Shown piece after piece: positions 1 through 6,198 of a stretch of 6,676 nt of DNA. This DNA comes from Acidobacteriota bacterium (GTDB lineage Bacteria > Acidobacteriota > Blastocatellia > RBC074): the NCBI GenBank assembly GCA_022614735.1, contig JAKEHZ010000107.1, forward strand, positions 1 to 6,676, read 5' to 3'. The notes below the pieces were generated by a model. That model was given only the letters and a program-made list of their open reading frames with translations, ran no database searches and was not told the origin of the DNA. Position numbers and translations under genes: made by a program. The stretch's first letter is position 1. Each line of letters starts with the position of its first letter.

Positions 1-1806
1 ATCGATGGGAAACGGACGCCGGTCGAGCGTGTCAACTACTTATTGCGCGGGCTCAGTGTGCCTCCCGGGGAGCATCGGATTGAGTTCGTTTTTCGCGCTC
101 CGTCTTTCCGCAATGGGGCAGCCTATACATTGTTGGGTCTTCTTTTATTGCTTGTCGGAAAGAGAGCTGGCCGCATCGGAGCAAGGTATTTCGAGCCATT
201 CATCCTGCCGCGTCTGCGAAGTTTGGGGCAATTAATCCTTATCGGAGTAAGAAGTATTTCCTCATTCATCTGGCTGCGATGGAAGAGCTCATTCATCGTG
301 CTACGATGGAAGAGATTGAATAAATCACGATGGTTAGGGATCGCAGCGGTATTTGGGCTGCTGATTTACGGATATGTCCTGGTGAGTCACGCGTCATATT
401 CGGTGGGCGGCTCCGACAGTTCCGGGTATGTGAGGGCAGCCCGTTCGATCGTGAAGGGCAGGGTCACCGAGCCTGTGGTTGCGTTGGATCAATTTGGTCT
501 CCCGGATAATTACGTCCGCATCTTCGTTCCGATCGCGTATGATCCGGCGCCGAAAGCCAGGACGATGGCGCCGTTTTACCCGGTTGGGCTGCCTCTTCAT
601 ATGGCAGTTGGAGTTTTGATTTGCGGCTGGAAGTATGGCCCTTATCTCGTCAATCCACTGGCTGCGCTGGTGAGTTTGATCCTTATCTACCTCGTCGGGT
701 TGGAACTGGGATTGTCACGTGGATTTTCGATTGCGGGGGCCTTGATGCTGGCTGGCAGCCCGACTTTTCTCTACCTTGCGCAACAACCGATGAGCGACGT
801 TCTGGCCACCTGCTGGTCGCTGGCCGCTATCTGGGCTTCTCTGCGTTCCAGGCAGAGGGAGGACTGGAGCTTGCTCGCCGGGGCCTCATTCGGTGTGGCT
901 TTCCTGGTCCGGCCTGCCAGCGTCCTACTTTTAATCCCAATCATGTTGTGTCTTCGCTTAACACCCGGAGTTCTTCTCCGCTTTTGCCTCGGAGGCTTGC
1001 CATTAGCTGCTATATTTTTTGCTTACAATACTGCAACTTATGGACATCCATTGAAGGCGGGTTACGTGGCAATCGGTATGACCGATGAACTGACAGTGAC
1101 AGATTTCACGGTTCGCTTCAAACATTACGTATACTGGCTGGCAATGACAATGAGTCCCTTGCCGCTGCTCGGTTGGTTGGGTGTGTCTGTATGTCGCAAA
1201 GTGTCGTGGCGGATTCGCTTGATCCTTCTCACATGGTTCGGCGCCTTCCTGATCTTTTTCTCCTGCTATCCCCATTACGATGCATGGTGGTACACCCGCT
1301 TTCTACTCCCCGGGCTTCCGGCGATGATCATTGGAGCGTTGATAACTACGAGAGAAACTGTTTACCTCTTAAAGAGAGTGGTCAGTGAGCGTATTTTGGT
1401 ATTACTTGCCCGGATTAGTGTAATCGTGCTGTTGTTTGCTCAGCTCTACTTTGCGCCTCATTACATTAAACGATTTGATGTGTTGACTTTTGGCGCCGGT
1501 GAATTAATACACCCCGATTCCTGCCGGTGGGCAGACCAACAGCTTCCCAGCAAGGCGCTGGTGGTATCGGTGGATATGAGTGGGGCACTCAGCTTCTACA
1601 CTGACCGTACCATAGTTCGTTGGGATTGGGTGATGCCGGAGCAATGGCCTCTCTTGAAAGAGCGTGCAGCGGAAAAAGGCTATCGCTGGTATGCGTTGCT
1701 GATGCCACAGGAAGTCGAGGGCGCGCAAAAGTTCGTGCCGGGGAAATGGACAAAATTGGGGATGCATCGTCACATCAGCCTCTGGGAGATTGAACCGGGT
1801 TCTTAG
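1..1806 (+). CDS. YfhO-like C-terminus fused to GT39/PMT_2-type membrane glycosyltransferase (5' partial)
   Basis: The frame is open from the first base to a TAG at 1804-1806, giving 601 residues, so the gene begins upstream of the window. A TTG at 43 falls inside a recognisable domain and is not a credible start. Residues 1-53 (DGKRTPVERVNYLLRGLSV, PPGEH, a hydrophobic run at 40-53) match the usual end of YfhO-type GT-C membrane proteins. A basic linker follows (54-111). A second multi-helix module then starts with a membrane segment near 112-128. It carries GGSDSSGY at 136-143, whose Asp139 sits where GT-C enzymes keep their catalytic first-loop acidic residue, then PFYPVGLPLH, then many membrane helices, WWYTRFLLPGLP near 429-440 and a small soluble tail from about 486. 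Family knowledge suggests transfer of a sugar from a polyprenyl-phosphate donor on the outer face of the membrane; the acceptor is unknown. An alternative is two products, with GTG at 298, after GGAAGAG at 281-287, as an internal start for the glycosyltransferase. Confidence 0.85.
   Translation: MDGKRTPVERVNYLLRGLSVPPGEHRIEFVFRAPSFRNGAAYTLLGLLLLLVGKRAGRIGARYFEPFILPRLRSLGQLILIGVRSISSFIWLRWKSSFIVLRWKRLNKSRWLGIAAVFGLLIYGYVLVSHASYSVGGSDSSGYVRAARSIVKGRVTEPVVALDQFGLPDNYVRIFVPIAYDPAPKARTMAPFYPVGLPLHMAVGVLICGWKYGPYLVNPLAALVSLILIYLVGLELGLSRGFSIAGALMLAGSPTFLYLAQQPMSDVLATCWSLAAIWASLRSRQREDWSLLAGASFGVAFLVRPASVLLLIPIMLCLRLTPGVLLRFCLGGLPLAAIFFAYNTATYGHPLKAGYVAIGMTDELTVTDFTVRFKHYVYWLAMTMSPLPLLGWLGVSVCRKVSWRIRLILLTWFGAFLIFFSCYPHYDAWWYTRFLLPGLPAMIIGALITTRETVYLLKRVVSERILVLLARISVIVLLFAQLYFAPHYIKRFDVLTFGAGELIHPDSCRWADQQLPSKALVVSVDMSGALSFYTDRTIVRWDWVMPEQWPLLKERAAEKGYRWYALLMPQEVEGAQKFVPGKWTKLGMHRHISLWEIEPGS
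261..314 (+). repeat. 27-bp direct tandem duplication in coding sequence
   Basis: Two adjacent 27-bp copies, 261-287 and 288-314, agree at 24 of 27 positions. They encode two nine-residue copies, SFIWLRWKS and SFIVLRWKR (the register can be shifted by one residue). The duplication lies in the basic, aromatic linker between the YfhO-like end and the glycosyltransferase module, and it keeps the reading frame because 27 is a multiple of three. Confidence 0.85.
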
Positions 1807-1859
1807 TCAATCTGCTTCTTCAATGTTCTGATGGATGTGGAGCTACCGCCGGGTTTCGT

Positions 1860-1874
1860 CTCCGATATTCGGAG
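1860..1874. other. Short perfect inverted repeat upstream of the GH28 gene
   Basis: CTCCGA, TAT, TCGGAG form a perfect 6-bp dyad with a three-base centre in the 88-base gap between the glycosyltransferase stop and the GH28 start. It is not followed by a T-run, so it is a poor intrinsic terminator. It could be a small operator or simply chance. I saw no clear -35/-10 pair in this gap, so cotranscription with the upstream gene is possible. Confidence 0.3.
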
Positions 1875-1881
1875 TAAATAT

Positions 1882-1890
1882 GGGGGTGAG
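1882..1890 (+). promoter_or_regulatory. Ribosome binding site of the GH28 gene
   Basis: GGGGGTGAG lies four bases before the ATG at 1895 and resembles the extended Shine-Dalgarno GGAGGTGA. It fixes the start at the ATG that also yields a sensible twin-arginine leader. Confidence 0.65.
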
Positions 1891-1894
1891 TTAA

Positions 1895-3532
1895 ATGAGC
1901 ATCAATTCATCGAGGAGAAAGTTCACGTCTCTTGCCCTTGGGTTACCAGTACCTGCTGTGTTGTTTCCTCGTCTTCACAATCCAGGCGGGGTTCAGCTTC
2001 CATCGGGGGAATTGCTGGGAGTTTATTTCAATGTTCGGGATTTTGGCGCAGCTGGTGATGGCAACCGCCTGGAGACTCAGGCGATACAGTCTGCGGTTGA
2101 GGCCTGTGCGCGCGCCGGTGGTGGCGTGGTTTATCTACCGGCTGGGACTTACCTGTCGGGTACGATTTATTTCAGGAGCGGAGTCACTCTGCATCTGGCT
2201 GAAGGCAGCACATTACTCGGCAGCCCGAATCTGAGCGATTATCCGGTGACCATTCCCGAATTCCGCTCCTATAGCGACAATTACACTGAGCGCAGCCTTC
2301 TCTATGGTGAGAAGGTGGAACGTATCGGCATCACCGGCAAAGGTGTCATTGACGGACAGAGCTCTGCATTTCAGGGGGATTATAAGGTACGACCGTTTAT
2401 TATGCGGCTGGTGCAATGCCGTCAGGTTTCGGTGAGCGAGCTCACCTTCCAGAACTCTCCGATGTGGGTGCAGCATTACCTGGCCTGCGAGGATGTGCAG
2501 ATCCGCGGCATCAGGGTCAGGAGCCGCTGCTGCACCGTCAACCACGATGGTCTGGACATAGACTCCTGCCAGCGAGTGAGGGTCGCTGATTGCGACATCT
2601 CTTCCGAGGATGACGCCATTGTCCTGAAAAGCACCTCGGCTCTTCCCTGCCGGGATATAGTTATTACAAATTGCATCATCAGCAGCAGGATCAATGCACT
2701 TAAATTTGGCACAGATTCAGCGGGCGGTTTTGAAAACATCGCCATTAGCAATATCACCGTATATGAAACGGGCGCCGCCGGCATTGCTCTTGAAATAGTC
2801 GACGGGGGATTGATGGACCGCGTCACCATCACAAACATTGTGATGCGAGAGACCGCGTGCCCGGTCTTCATCCGGCTGGGTGATCGCGGGCGTACCTGGC
2901 AAAGCGGTATGCCCAGGCCGGGAATCGGGAAATTGCGCAATGTTGTCATCAGCAATATTCAGGCCACTGGCGCCGACGATATTGGATGCTGCATCACCGG
3001 ATTACCGGGACATGAAGTTGAGAATGTCTCCCTCGAAAACTTGAGTATCTCTTTCCGGGGAGGCGGCACGCGGGAAGCCGCGCGCCGGCAGATTCCAGAG
3101 GAGGCGGAAAGCTACCCCGAGTACAATATGTTCGGAGTCCTACCCGCATATGGTTTCTATTGCCGTCACATCAGCGGGCTTTCGCTGGTCAATCTGACTC
3201 TCGCATATGAAAAACCTGATCTGAGGCCGTCGCTGGTGTGTGACGATGTGGTGAATCTGAACCTGTCCAGGATCAGCGCTGCGAGTCAGCCTGATGGCGA
3301 GCCGCTCATCAGGCTCGATCAGGTCAGAAAGGCGTGGCTGGAGAGTTGCCGTGCTACCACTAGCGCTCACACTTTCCTCCAGGTGAATGGAGGCCAGTCA
3401 GCGGGAATCAGGCTCATGGCCAATGATTTTAGCAACGTTAGCAAAGCCGTCGAGCTAAACAGCGATGTGCCGGCGGGAGAGGTTCAGTCTTGTAGCTGCC
3501 GCAATCTGATACCATCCCGCCGTGTTCACTGA
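1895..3532 (+). CDS. Glycoside hydrolase family 28-like beta-helix enzyme, putative Tat-exported
   Basis: The product has 545 residues. The N-terminus (SSRRKFTSLALGL, residues 5-17) looks like a twin-arginine signal, although the hydrophobic stretch is short. Residues 45-110 form the usual opening of GH28/pectate-lyase-3 proteins (FNVRDFGAAGDG, GGGVVYLPAGTYLSGTI), followed by GKGVIDG at 148-154 and NSPMWVQ at 187-193. The GH28 acid pair is present: NHDGLDIDSC at 216-225 (Asp218 in the N-x-D motif) and EDDAIVLKS at 238-246 (Asp239, Asp240). Where classical polygalacturonases have GHG, this protein has NALKFGT (267-273), and where they have RIK it has GIALEIVDGG (296-305). The distal EYNMFGVLPAYGFY segment (409-422) is typical of a bacterial GH28-like branch. 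Cleavage of a uronic-acid- or rhamnose-rich polysaccharide outside the cytoplasm is likely, but the substrate cannot be named. The length is slightly long for GH28. It follows the glycosyltransferase by 88 bases on the same strand. Confidence 0.88.
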   Translation: MSINSSRRKFTSLALGLPVPAVLFPRLHNPGGVQLPSGELLGVYFNVRDFGAAGDGNRLETQAIQSAVEACARAGGGVVYLPAGTYLSGTIYFRSGVTLHLAEGSTLLGSPNLSDYPVTIPEFRSYSDNYTERSLLYGEKVERIGITGKGVIDGQSSAFQGDYKVRPFIMRLVQCRQVSVSELTFQNSPMWVQHYLACEDVQIRGIRVRSRCCTVNHDGLDIDSCQRVRVADCDISSEDDAIVLKSTSALPCRDIVITNCIISSRINALKFGTDSAGGFENIAISNITVYETGAAGIALEIVDGGLMDRVTITNIVMRETACPVFIRLGDRGRTWQSGMPRPGIGKLRNVVISNIQATGADDIGCCITGLPGHEVENVSLENLSISFRGGGTREAARRQIPEEAESYPEYNMFGVLPAYGFYCRHISGLSLVNLTLAYEKPDLRPSLVCDDVVNLNLSRISAASQPDGEPLIRLDQVRKAWLESCRATTSAHTFLQVNGGQSAGIRLMANDFSNVSKAVELNSDVPAGEVQSCSCRNLIPSRRVH

Positions 3533-3546
3533 TTAGGCTGTTTATA

Positions 3547-4587
3547 CTAACGAGCGCGCGATTCTTCGGGAATGATATCGAACGTCAGCATCTCAGATCG
3601 CCGAATAATTTTCAGCTTCGATCTGACACCGACTCTTTGTTCAGTCAGCAGACGATGCAGATCATCTATGCCCGCAATCGGATGATCATCGTAACCGATG
3701 ATCAGATCGCCTTCCTGTAAGCCGGCTTTCAACGCCGGACTATCCGGTTCGATGGAGACTACCAGCACACTGGTTTCAACAGGCAAATTGTAATGGCGCA
3801 CCAGACGCCTGTGCAGCGGCACAACATGACCCCCGACGCCGATATAGCTGCGACGCACGCGGCCTTCTTTAATCAATTGCCCGGCGACAAACTTCGCCGT
3901 GTTGATCGCAATCGCAAAGCAGATGCCCTGCGCAGGCAGAATCACAGCCGTGTTGACGCCAATTACTTCTCCGCGCGAATTGACCAGCGGACCTCCGGAA
4001 TTGCCCGGATTCAACGCCGCATCGGTCTGAATGATGTTGTCGATCGAACGCCCTGATTGCGAAAGCAAACTGCGGCTCAGCGCGCTGACTACTCCGGCAG
4101 TCACCGAGTACTGGAAGCCGTACGGATTGCCGATAGCAATCGCTAACTGCCCGACGCGGATCTTCTGCGAATCGCCGAGCGCAGCGGGCACGAGATTGGG
4201 CAGATTGATCCGGATGACTGACAGATCGGTCTCCGGATCATCGCCGATCAACTGTGCTTCACCGCGACGACCATCCGCGAGCGTCACCTCGATCTTCGAC
4301 GCGCCGTGAGCGACGTGGCTATTGGTCAGGATGAGACCGTCGGGGGTGAAGACAAAACCCGAGCCGCTGCCGCTGCGTTGGCCCCGCGATCTGCGAGAGT
4401 CACGGCTACGCTGCTCGTGAGTGACTTCTATGTTGACGACCGAGGGATTGACCTTCTCCGCGGCGCCAATGACAGCCTGGGAGTATGCGTCGAGCAATTC
4501 GTCATCGGATAGTGTAGTGGATACTGGCGCACTTTTGGTTTCTGCGTTGAAGCTTTCGTTCGCCACAAACTGAAAAAAATCTTTCAT
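3547..4587 (-). CDS. HtrA/DegP-like trypsin-type serine protease (S1C) with one PDZ domain, no export signal
   Basis: The product from the ATG at 4587 has 346 residues. The frame stays open further upstream to 4758, but that extension would overlap the start of the divergent regulator and its sequence looks non-coding, so the ATG at 4587 (MKDFFQF) is preferred. The protease domain spans about 35-245: GSGSGFVF, then LTNSHV with His91, ETDLSVI with Asp121, AIGNPYG, and NPGNSGGP with Ser197 as nucleophile, so the catalytic triad is complete. One PDZ domain covers about 250-340 (SYIGVGG, SPALKAGLQEGDLI, LKIIRR). HtrA-family proteins degrade or refold damaged proteins, usually outside the cytoplasm. 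Here I see no signal peptide or N-terminal membrane helix, so a cytoplasmic enzyme or an unusual export route is implied. A very basic stretch (RSRDSRRSRGQR, 60-71) precedes the protease core. No Shine-Dalgarno is visible before the start, and the predicted transcription start falls on the ATG. Confidence 0.9.
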   Translation of the reverse strand: MKDFFQFVANESFNAETKSAPVSTTLSDDELLDAYSQAVIGAAEKVNPSVVNIEVTHEQRSRDSRRSRGQRSGSGSGFVFTPDGLILTNSHVAHGASKIEVTLADGRRGEAQLIGDDPETDLSVIRINLPNLVPAALGDSQKIRVGQLAIAIGNPYGFQYSVTAGVVSALSRSLLSQSGRSIDNIIQTDAALNPGNSGGPLVNSRGEVIGVNTAVILPAQGICFAIAINTAKFVAGQLIKEGRVRRSYIGVGGHVVPLHRRLVRHYNLPVETSVLVVSIEPDSPALKAGLQEGDLIIGYDDHPIAGIDDLHRLLTEQRVGVRSKLKIIRRSEMLTFDIIPEESRAR

Positions 4588-4593
4588 ATCATT

Positions 4594-4622
4594 TGTATAG
4601 CACGCGGAACGGATAGTGTGAA
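4594..4622 (-). promoter_or_regulatory. Predicted promoter of the HtrA-like gene (possibly leaderless)
   Basis: Read on the minus strand, TTCACA (4622-4617) is followed after 17 bases by TATACA (4599-4594), preceded by TG in the extended -10 position (TGCTATACA). Transcription would begin about seven bases further on, at or next to the ATG at 4587. There is no ribosome-binding sequence in that short space. The promoter match is seen in the sequence; leaderless translation is inferred. Confidence 0.55.
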
Positions 4623-4645
4623 GTAGGTACCACCGGGTGCTATAC
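4595..4645. promoter_or_regulatory. Candidate HxlR operator: 13-bp inverted repeat over both -10 boxes
   Basis: GTATAGCACGCGG at 4595-4607 and the reverse complement of 4633-4645 (GTATAGCACCCGG) agree at 12 of 13 positions, including nine consecutive outer bases. The centre of symmetry is at 4620. Each arm contains the extended -10 box of one of the two divergent promoters. HxlR proteins are winged-helix dimers that bind dyads, often near their own gene, so binding here could control both directions. The repeat is seen; its function as an operator is inferred. Part of the symmetry follows simply from each arm containing a -10 box. Confidence 0.45.
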
Positions 4646-4646
4646 T
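4618..4646 (+). promoter_or_regulatory. Predicted promoter of the HxlR gene
   Basis: TGCTATACT at 4638-4646 is a strong extended -10 box. The hexamer 17 bases upstream (GTGAAG, 4618-4623) is only a weak -35 match, which is common for extended -10 promoters. The start would be near 4653, leaving a leader of roughly 20 bases that includes the GGGAGG ribosome-binding site at 4664-4669. The weak -35 overlaps the -35 of the opposite promoter, so the two polymerases probably compete. Confidence 0.5.
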
Positions 4647-4674
4647 CACCACAGAGTAACTGGGGGAGGCTGAT

Positions 4675-5064
4675 GTGGAGCAGAAAGATTTGAAATGTCC
4701 TGCGGAGACGACGCTCAAGGTAATCGGTGGTAGATGGAAGATTCCTGTTCTCTACCATCTCTTCCAGGGCGTCAAGCGTTTCTCTGAGTTACAACACGCG
4801 ATCGATGGGATCTCGCAAAAAGTTCTGACGCAACAACTACGCGAGATGGAGCGCGCGGGCATCATACATCGAGAGGTTTACCCGCAGGTGCCGCCAAAGG
4901 TCGAATACTCCCTGACACCCCTTGGCGAGACGTTGAAACCCGTGATCGAAGAGTTGTGCAAATGGGGAATTATGTTTGAAAACGGCGAATTCGAGACCGA
5001 TGAGATAGAATCGAACATCGCGAACCTGGCTCCGGATGCGGACGAACAAACGATGCGATTTTGA
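4675..5064 (+). CDS. HxlR-family winged-helix transcriptional regulator
   Basis: The 129-residue product is full length for HxlR (MarR-like winged helix). It starts at GTG 4675, five bases after GGGAGG (4664-4669). An ATG two bases earlier is out of frame and stops after six codons. Family signatures run in order: Cys8-Pro, GGRWKIPVLYHL (18-29), RFSELQHAIDGIS (35-47) leading into the recognition helix KVLTQQLREMERAGII (49-64), then VPPKVEYSLTPLGETL (72-87) for the wing, and a C-terminal dimer helix ending ELCKWG. An acidic tail (103-129) follows. In HypR and YodB the equivalent N-terminal cysteine senses electrophiles or disulfide stress; Cys8 here is in that position, and Cys95 is the only other cysteine. 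The gene is divergent from the HtrA-like protease, which is its most likely target besides itself. The inducer is unknown. Confidence 0.93.
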   Translation: MEQKDLKCPAETTLKVIGGRWKIPVLYHLFQGVKRFSELQHAIDGISQKVLTQQLREMERAGIIHREVYPQVPPKVEYSLTPLGETLKPVIEELCKWGIMFENGEFETDEIESNIANLAPDADEQTMRF

Positions 5065-5154
5065 GAAAACGGAACAAACGGAAATAACGGAACAAACGGA
5101 AACATCCTAAAGAAATTCCGTTTGTTCCGTTATTTCCGTTTGTTCCGTTTTCTC
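5063..5154. terminator. Perfect 39-bp inverted repeat, probable bidirectional terminator between convergent genes
   Basis: Arms 5063-5101 and 5116-5154 are perfect reverse complements over 39 bases and are separated by 14 bases. The left arm begins on the last two bases of the HxlR stop codon, and the right arm contains the last codons and stop of the hydrolase gene on the other strand. A transcript from either side would form a long stem near its 3' end. The outer bases of the stem give short U-rich stretches (GTTTTCTC reading plus, and the same reading minus). A terminator role follows from placement; the length and perfection are more than a terminator needs, so a palindromic repeat element is an alternative. 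Confidence 0.75.
5069..5104 (+). repeat. Four tandem 9-bp units (ACGGAANNA)
   Basis: The left arm of the long inverted repeat is itself a tandem array: ACGGAACAA, ACGGAAATA, ACGGAACAA, ACGGAAACA. It can also be read as two 18-bp units differing at one base. The opposite arm carries the same units inverted, mostly within 5116-5149. A diverged version of the same unit occurs at 6199-6234. Confidence 0.85.
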
Positions 5155-6173
5155 TCTTCCCTCCAAATACGCCGAAAGAAATTGACTATGTGCCACGCAT
5201 CCATGTATTTGAACGGTGTGTGAGCGATTGTGTAATGGCCGCAGGGTAAAAACACCTTGCGCGCGGGAACGCCATGACGCTCGCATTCGTTGATGAAAAT
5301 CTGCGTCAAATCCGGCGGAAACGTCAGGTCATACATTGCCGAGATCAGTAAAGCCGGGCGTCGAAGGCCTTGCAATCTGCTCGCGTGAGCGCTGGGACTG
5401 ATCGACTTCCATACTTCGCGCACCTCTTCAGCCGTCAATTCCGTCTCGAGCGCCCTCCGAATGTGCGAAGTAGTCAGGGCGCGCCAGACTACATCGCCGA
5501 ACCAGCCAGAAACCATATTGAATACGCCCGCTTCCAATCGTTCGTCGTGAATGAATGCGAGCCACGAAACACACGAACCTACGCTTGAGCCCATCACACC
5601 GACGCGTTTGAAGCCTCGCGCGAAGAGCCAATCAGCGGAGCGGCGAATGTCCAATACGGCTTGCCGCACAGCTTGAATCGTTCGCCCGATATTGGCGCTG
5701 ATCATATAATCCGCGCGCGTCAGGCCCTCAGGCATACGCCGGTCATGATATGGCAGGCTCAAACGCAATGCCGAAATGCCGAAGCGATTGAGTAGACGGC
5801 AGAGCGCGATGTAGGTATCCTGTTTCGCGTTCCAGTGTGGTGAGATGATCACGGCGAGATCATTGTCCCGAGCCGGGAAAAAGCGAGCGTGGACCTGGTT
5901 GTTCTTTTCGTAGGGAGTGGTGATCCCGCTGGTAAATCTCAACCAGAAACCATCAAATTCAAAATCTGATTTAAGGCTCGGCTGCGGTGTAAAGAAGCCT
6001 TCGCTGTCAGCGAGCACTTCAATATTGTAACGTCTGATGAAATCACGGGGATCATGGGGAGAATGACCATTCGTGAGGAATTCCAATCCCCATTCGAAAG
6101 GTCGCGATGTGCGCCGGTCAATATCTCGACCATGGATCCTCCTCTCCAAATTGTGCATGAGAGAACGAAGCAT
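5130..6173 (-). CDS. Alpha/beta hydrolase-fold protein, function unknown
   Basis: From the ATG at 6173 the product has 347 residues. The frame remains open to 6329, but that extension overlaps the divergent Rho-N gene. ATG 6158 (342 residues) is an equally possible start; neither has a clear ribosome-binding site. The N-terminal region (NLERRIHGRDIDRR, then PFEWGLEFL at 25-33) resembles what I recall of a bacterial alpha/beta hydrolase family often called only 'alpha/beta hydrolase family protein'. The fold is supported by SPHW at 111-114 (oxyanion region), the nucleophile elbow MGSSVGS with Ser197 in G-x-S-x-G (195-199), the acid in MYDLTFPP (Asp282) and the histidine in CGHYT (His313). The triad is therefore complete. 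There is no signal peptide, so the enzyme is probably cytoplasmic; an esterase or peptidase-like activity is possible but the substrate is unknown. The last seven residues, RKRNKRK, and the stop are encoded by the arm of the inverted repeat. Confidence 0.82.
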   Translation of the reverse strand: MLRSLMHNLERRIHGRDIDRRTSRPFEWGLEFLTNGHSPHDPRDFIRRYNIEVLADSEGFFTPQPSLKSDFEFDGFWLRFTSGITTPYEKNNQVHARFFPARDNDLAVIISPHWNAKQDTYIALCRLLNRFGISALRLSLPYHDRRMPEGLTRADYMISANIGRTIQAVRQAVLDIRRSADWLFARGFKRVGVMGSSVGSCVSWLAFIHDERLEAGVFNMVSGWFGDVVWRALTTSHIRRALETELTAEEVREVWKSISPSAHASRLQGLRRPALLISAMYDLTFPPDLTQIFINECERHGVPARKVFLPCGHYTIAHTPFKYMDAWHIVNFFRRIWREERKRNKRK

Positions 6174-6198
6174 AAGAATTGATAATTGAAAAAAGGAT

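Noticed and set aside
43..45. TTG at 43 as the start of the glycosyltransferase gene
   Set aside because: The frame is open to base 1 and the upstream codons (DGKRTPVERVNYL) belong to the same YfhO-like motif, so the gene is cut by the window edge instead.
1831..2058. Plus-strand frame starting in the gap before the GH28 gene
   Set aside because: It overlaps the GH28 gene in another frame, has no ribosome-binding site and no recognisable features.
3683..3704. Perfect 9-bp inverted repeat (TGATCATCG, TAAC, CGATGATCA)
   Set aside because: It lies inside the conserved PDZ coding sequence (IIGYDDH) and follows from those codons; no reason to see a regulatory role.
4588..4758. N-terminal extension of the HtrA-like frame by 57 codons
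   Set aside because: It would overlap the hxlR start and both promoters, and the encoded segment does not resemble a signal peptide or a conserved domain.
5939..6133. Minus-strand ATG at 6133 preceded by a very good Shine-Dalgarno (GGAGAGGAGG), opening a 64-codon frame
   Set aside because: The purine-rich stretch is explained by the codons for LERRI in the hydrolase frame, and the frame after this ATG has no family features and stops early inside the hydrolase gene.
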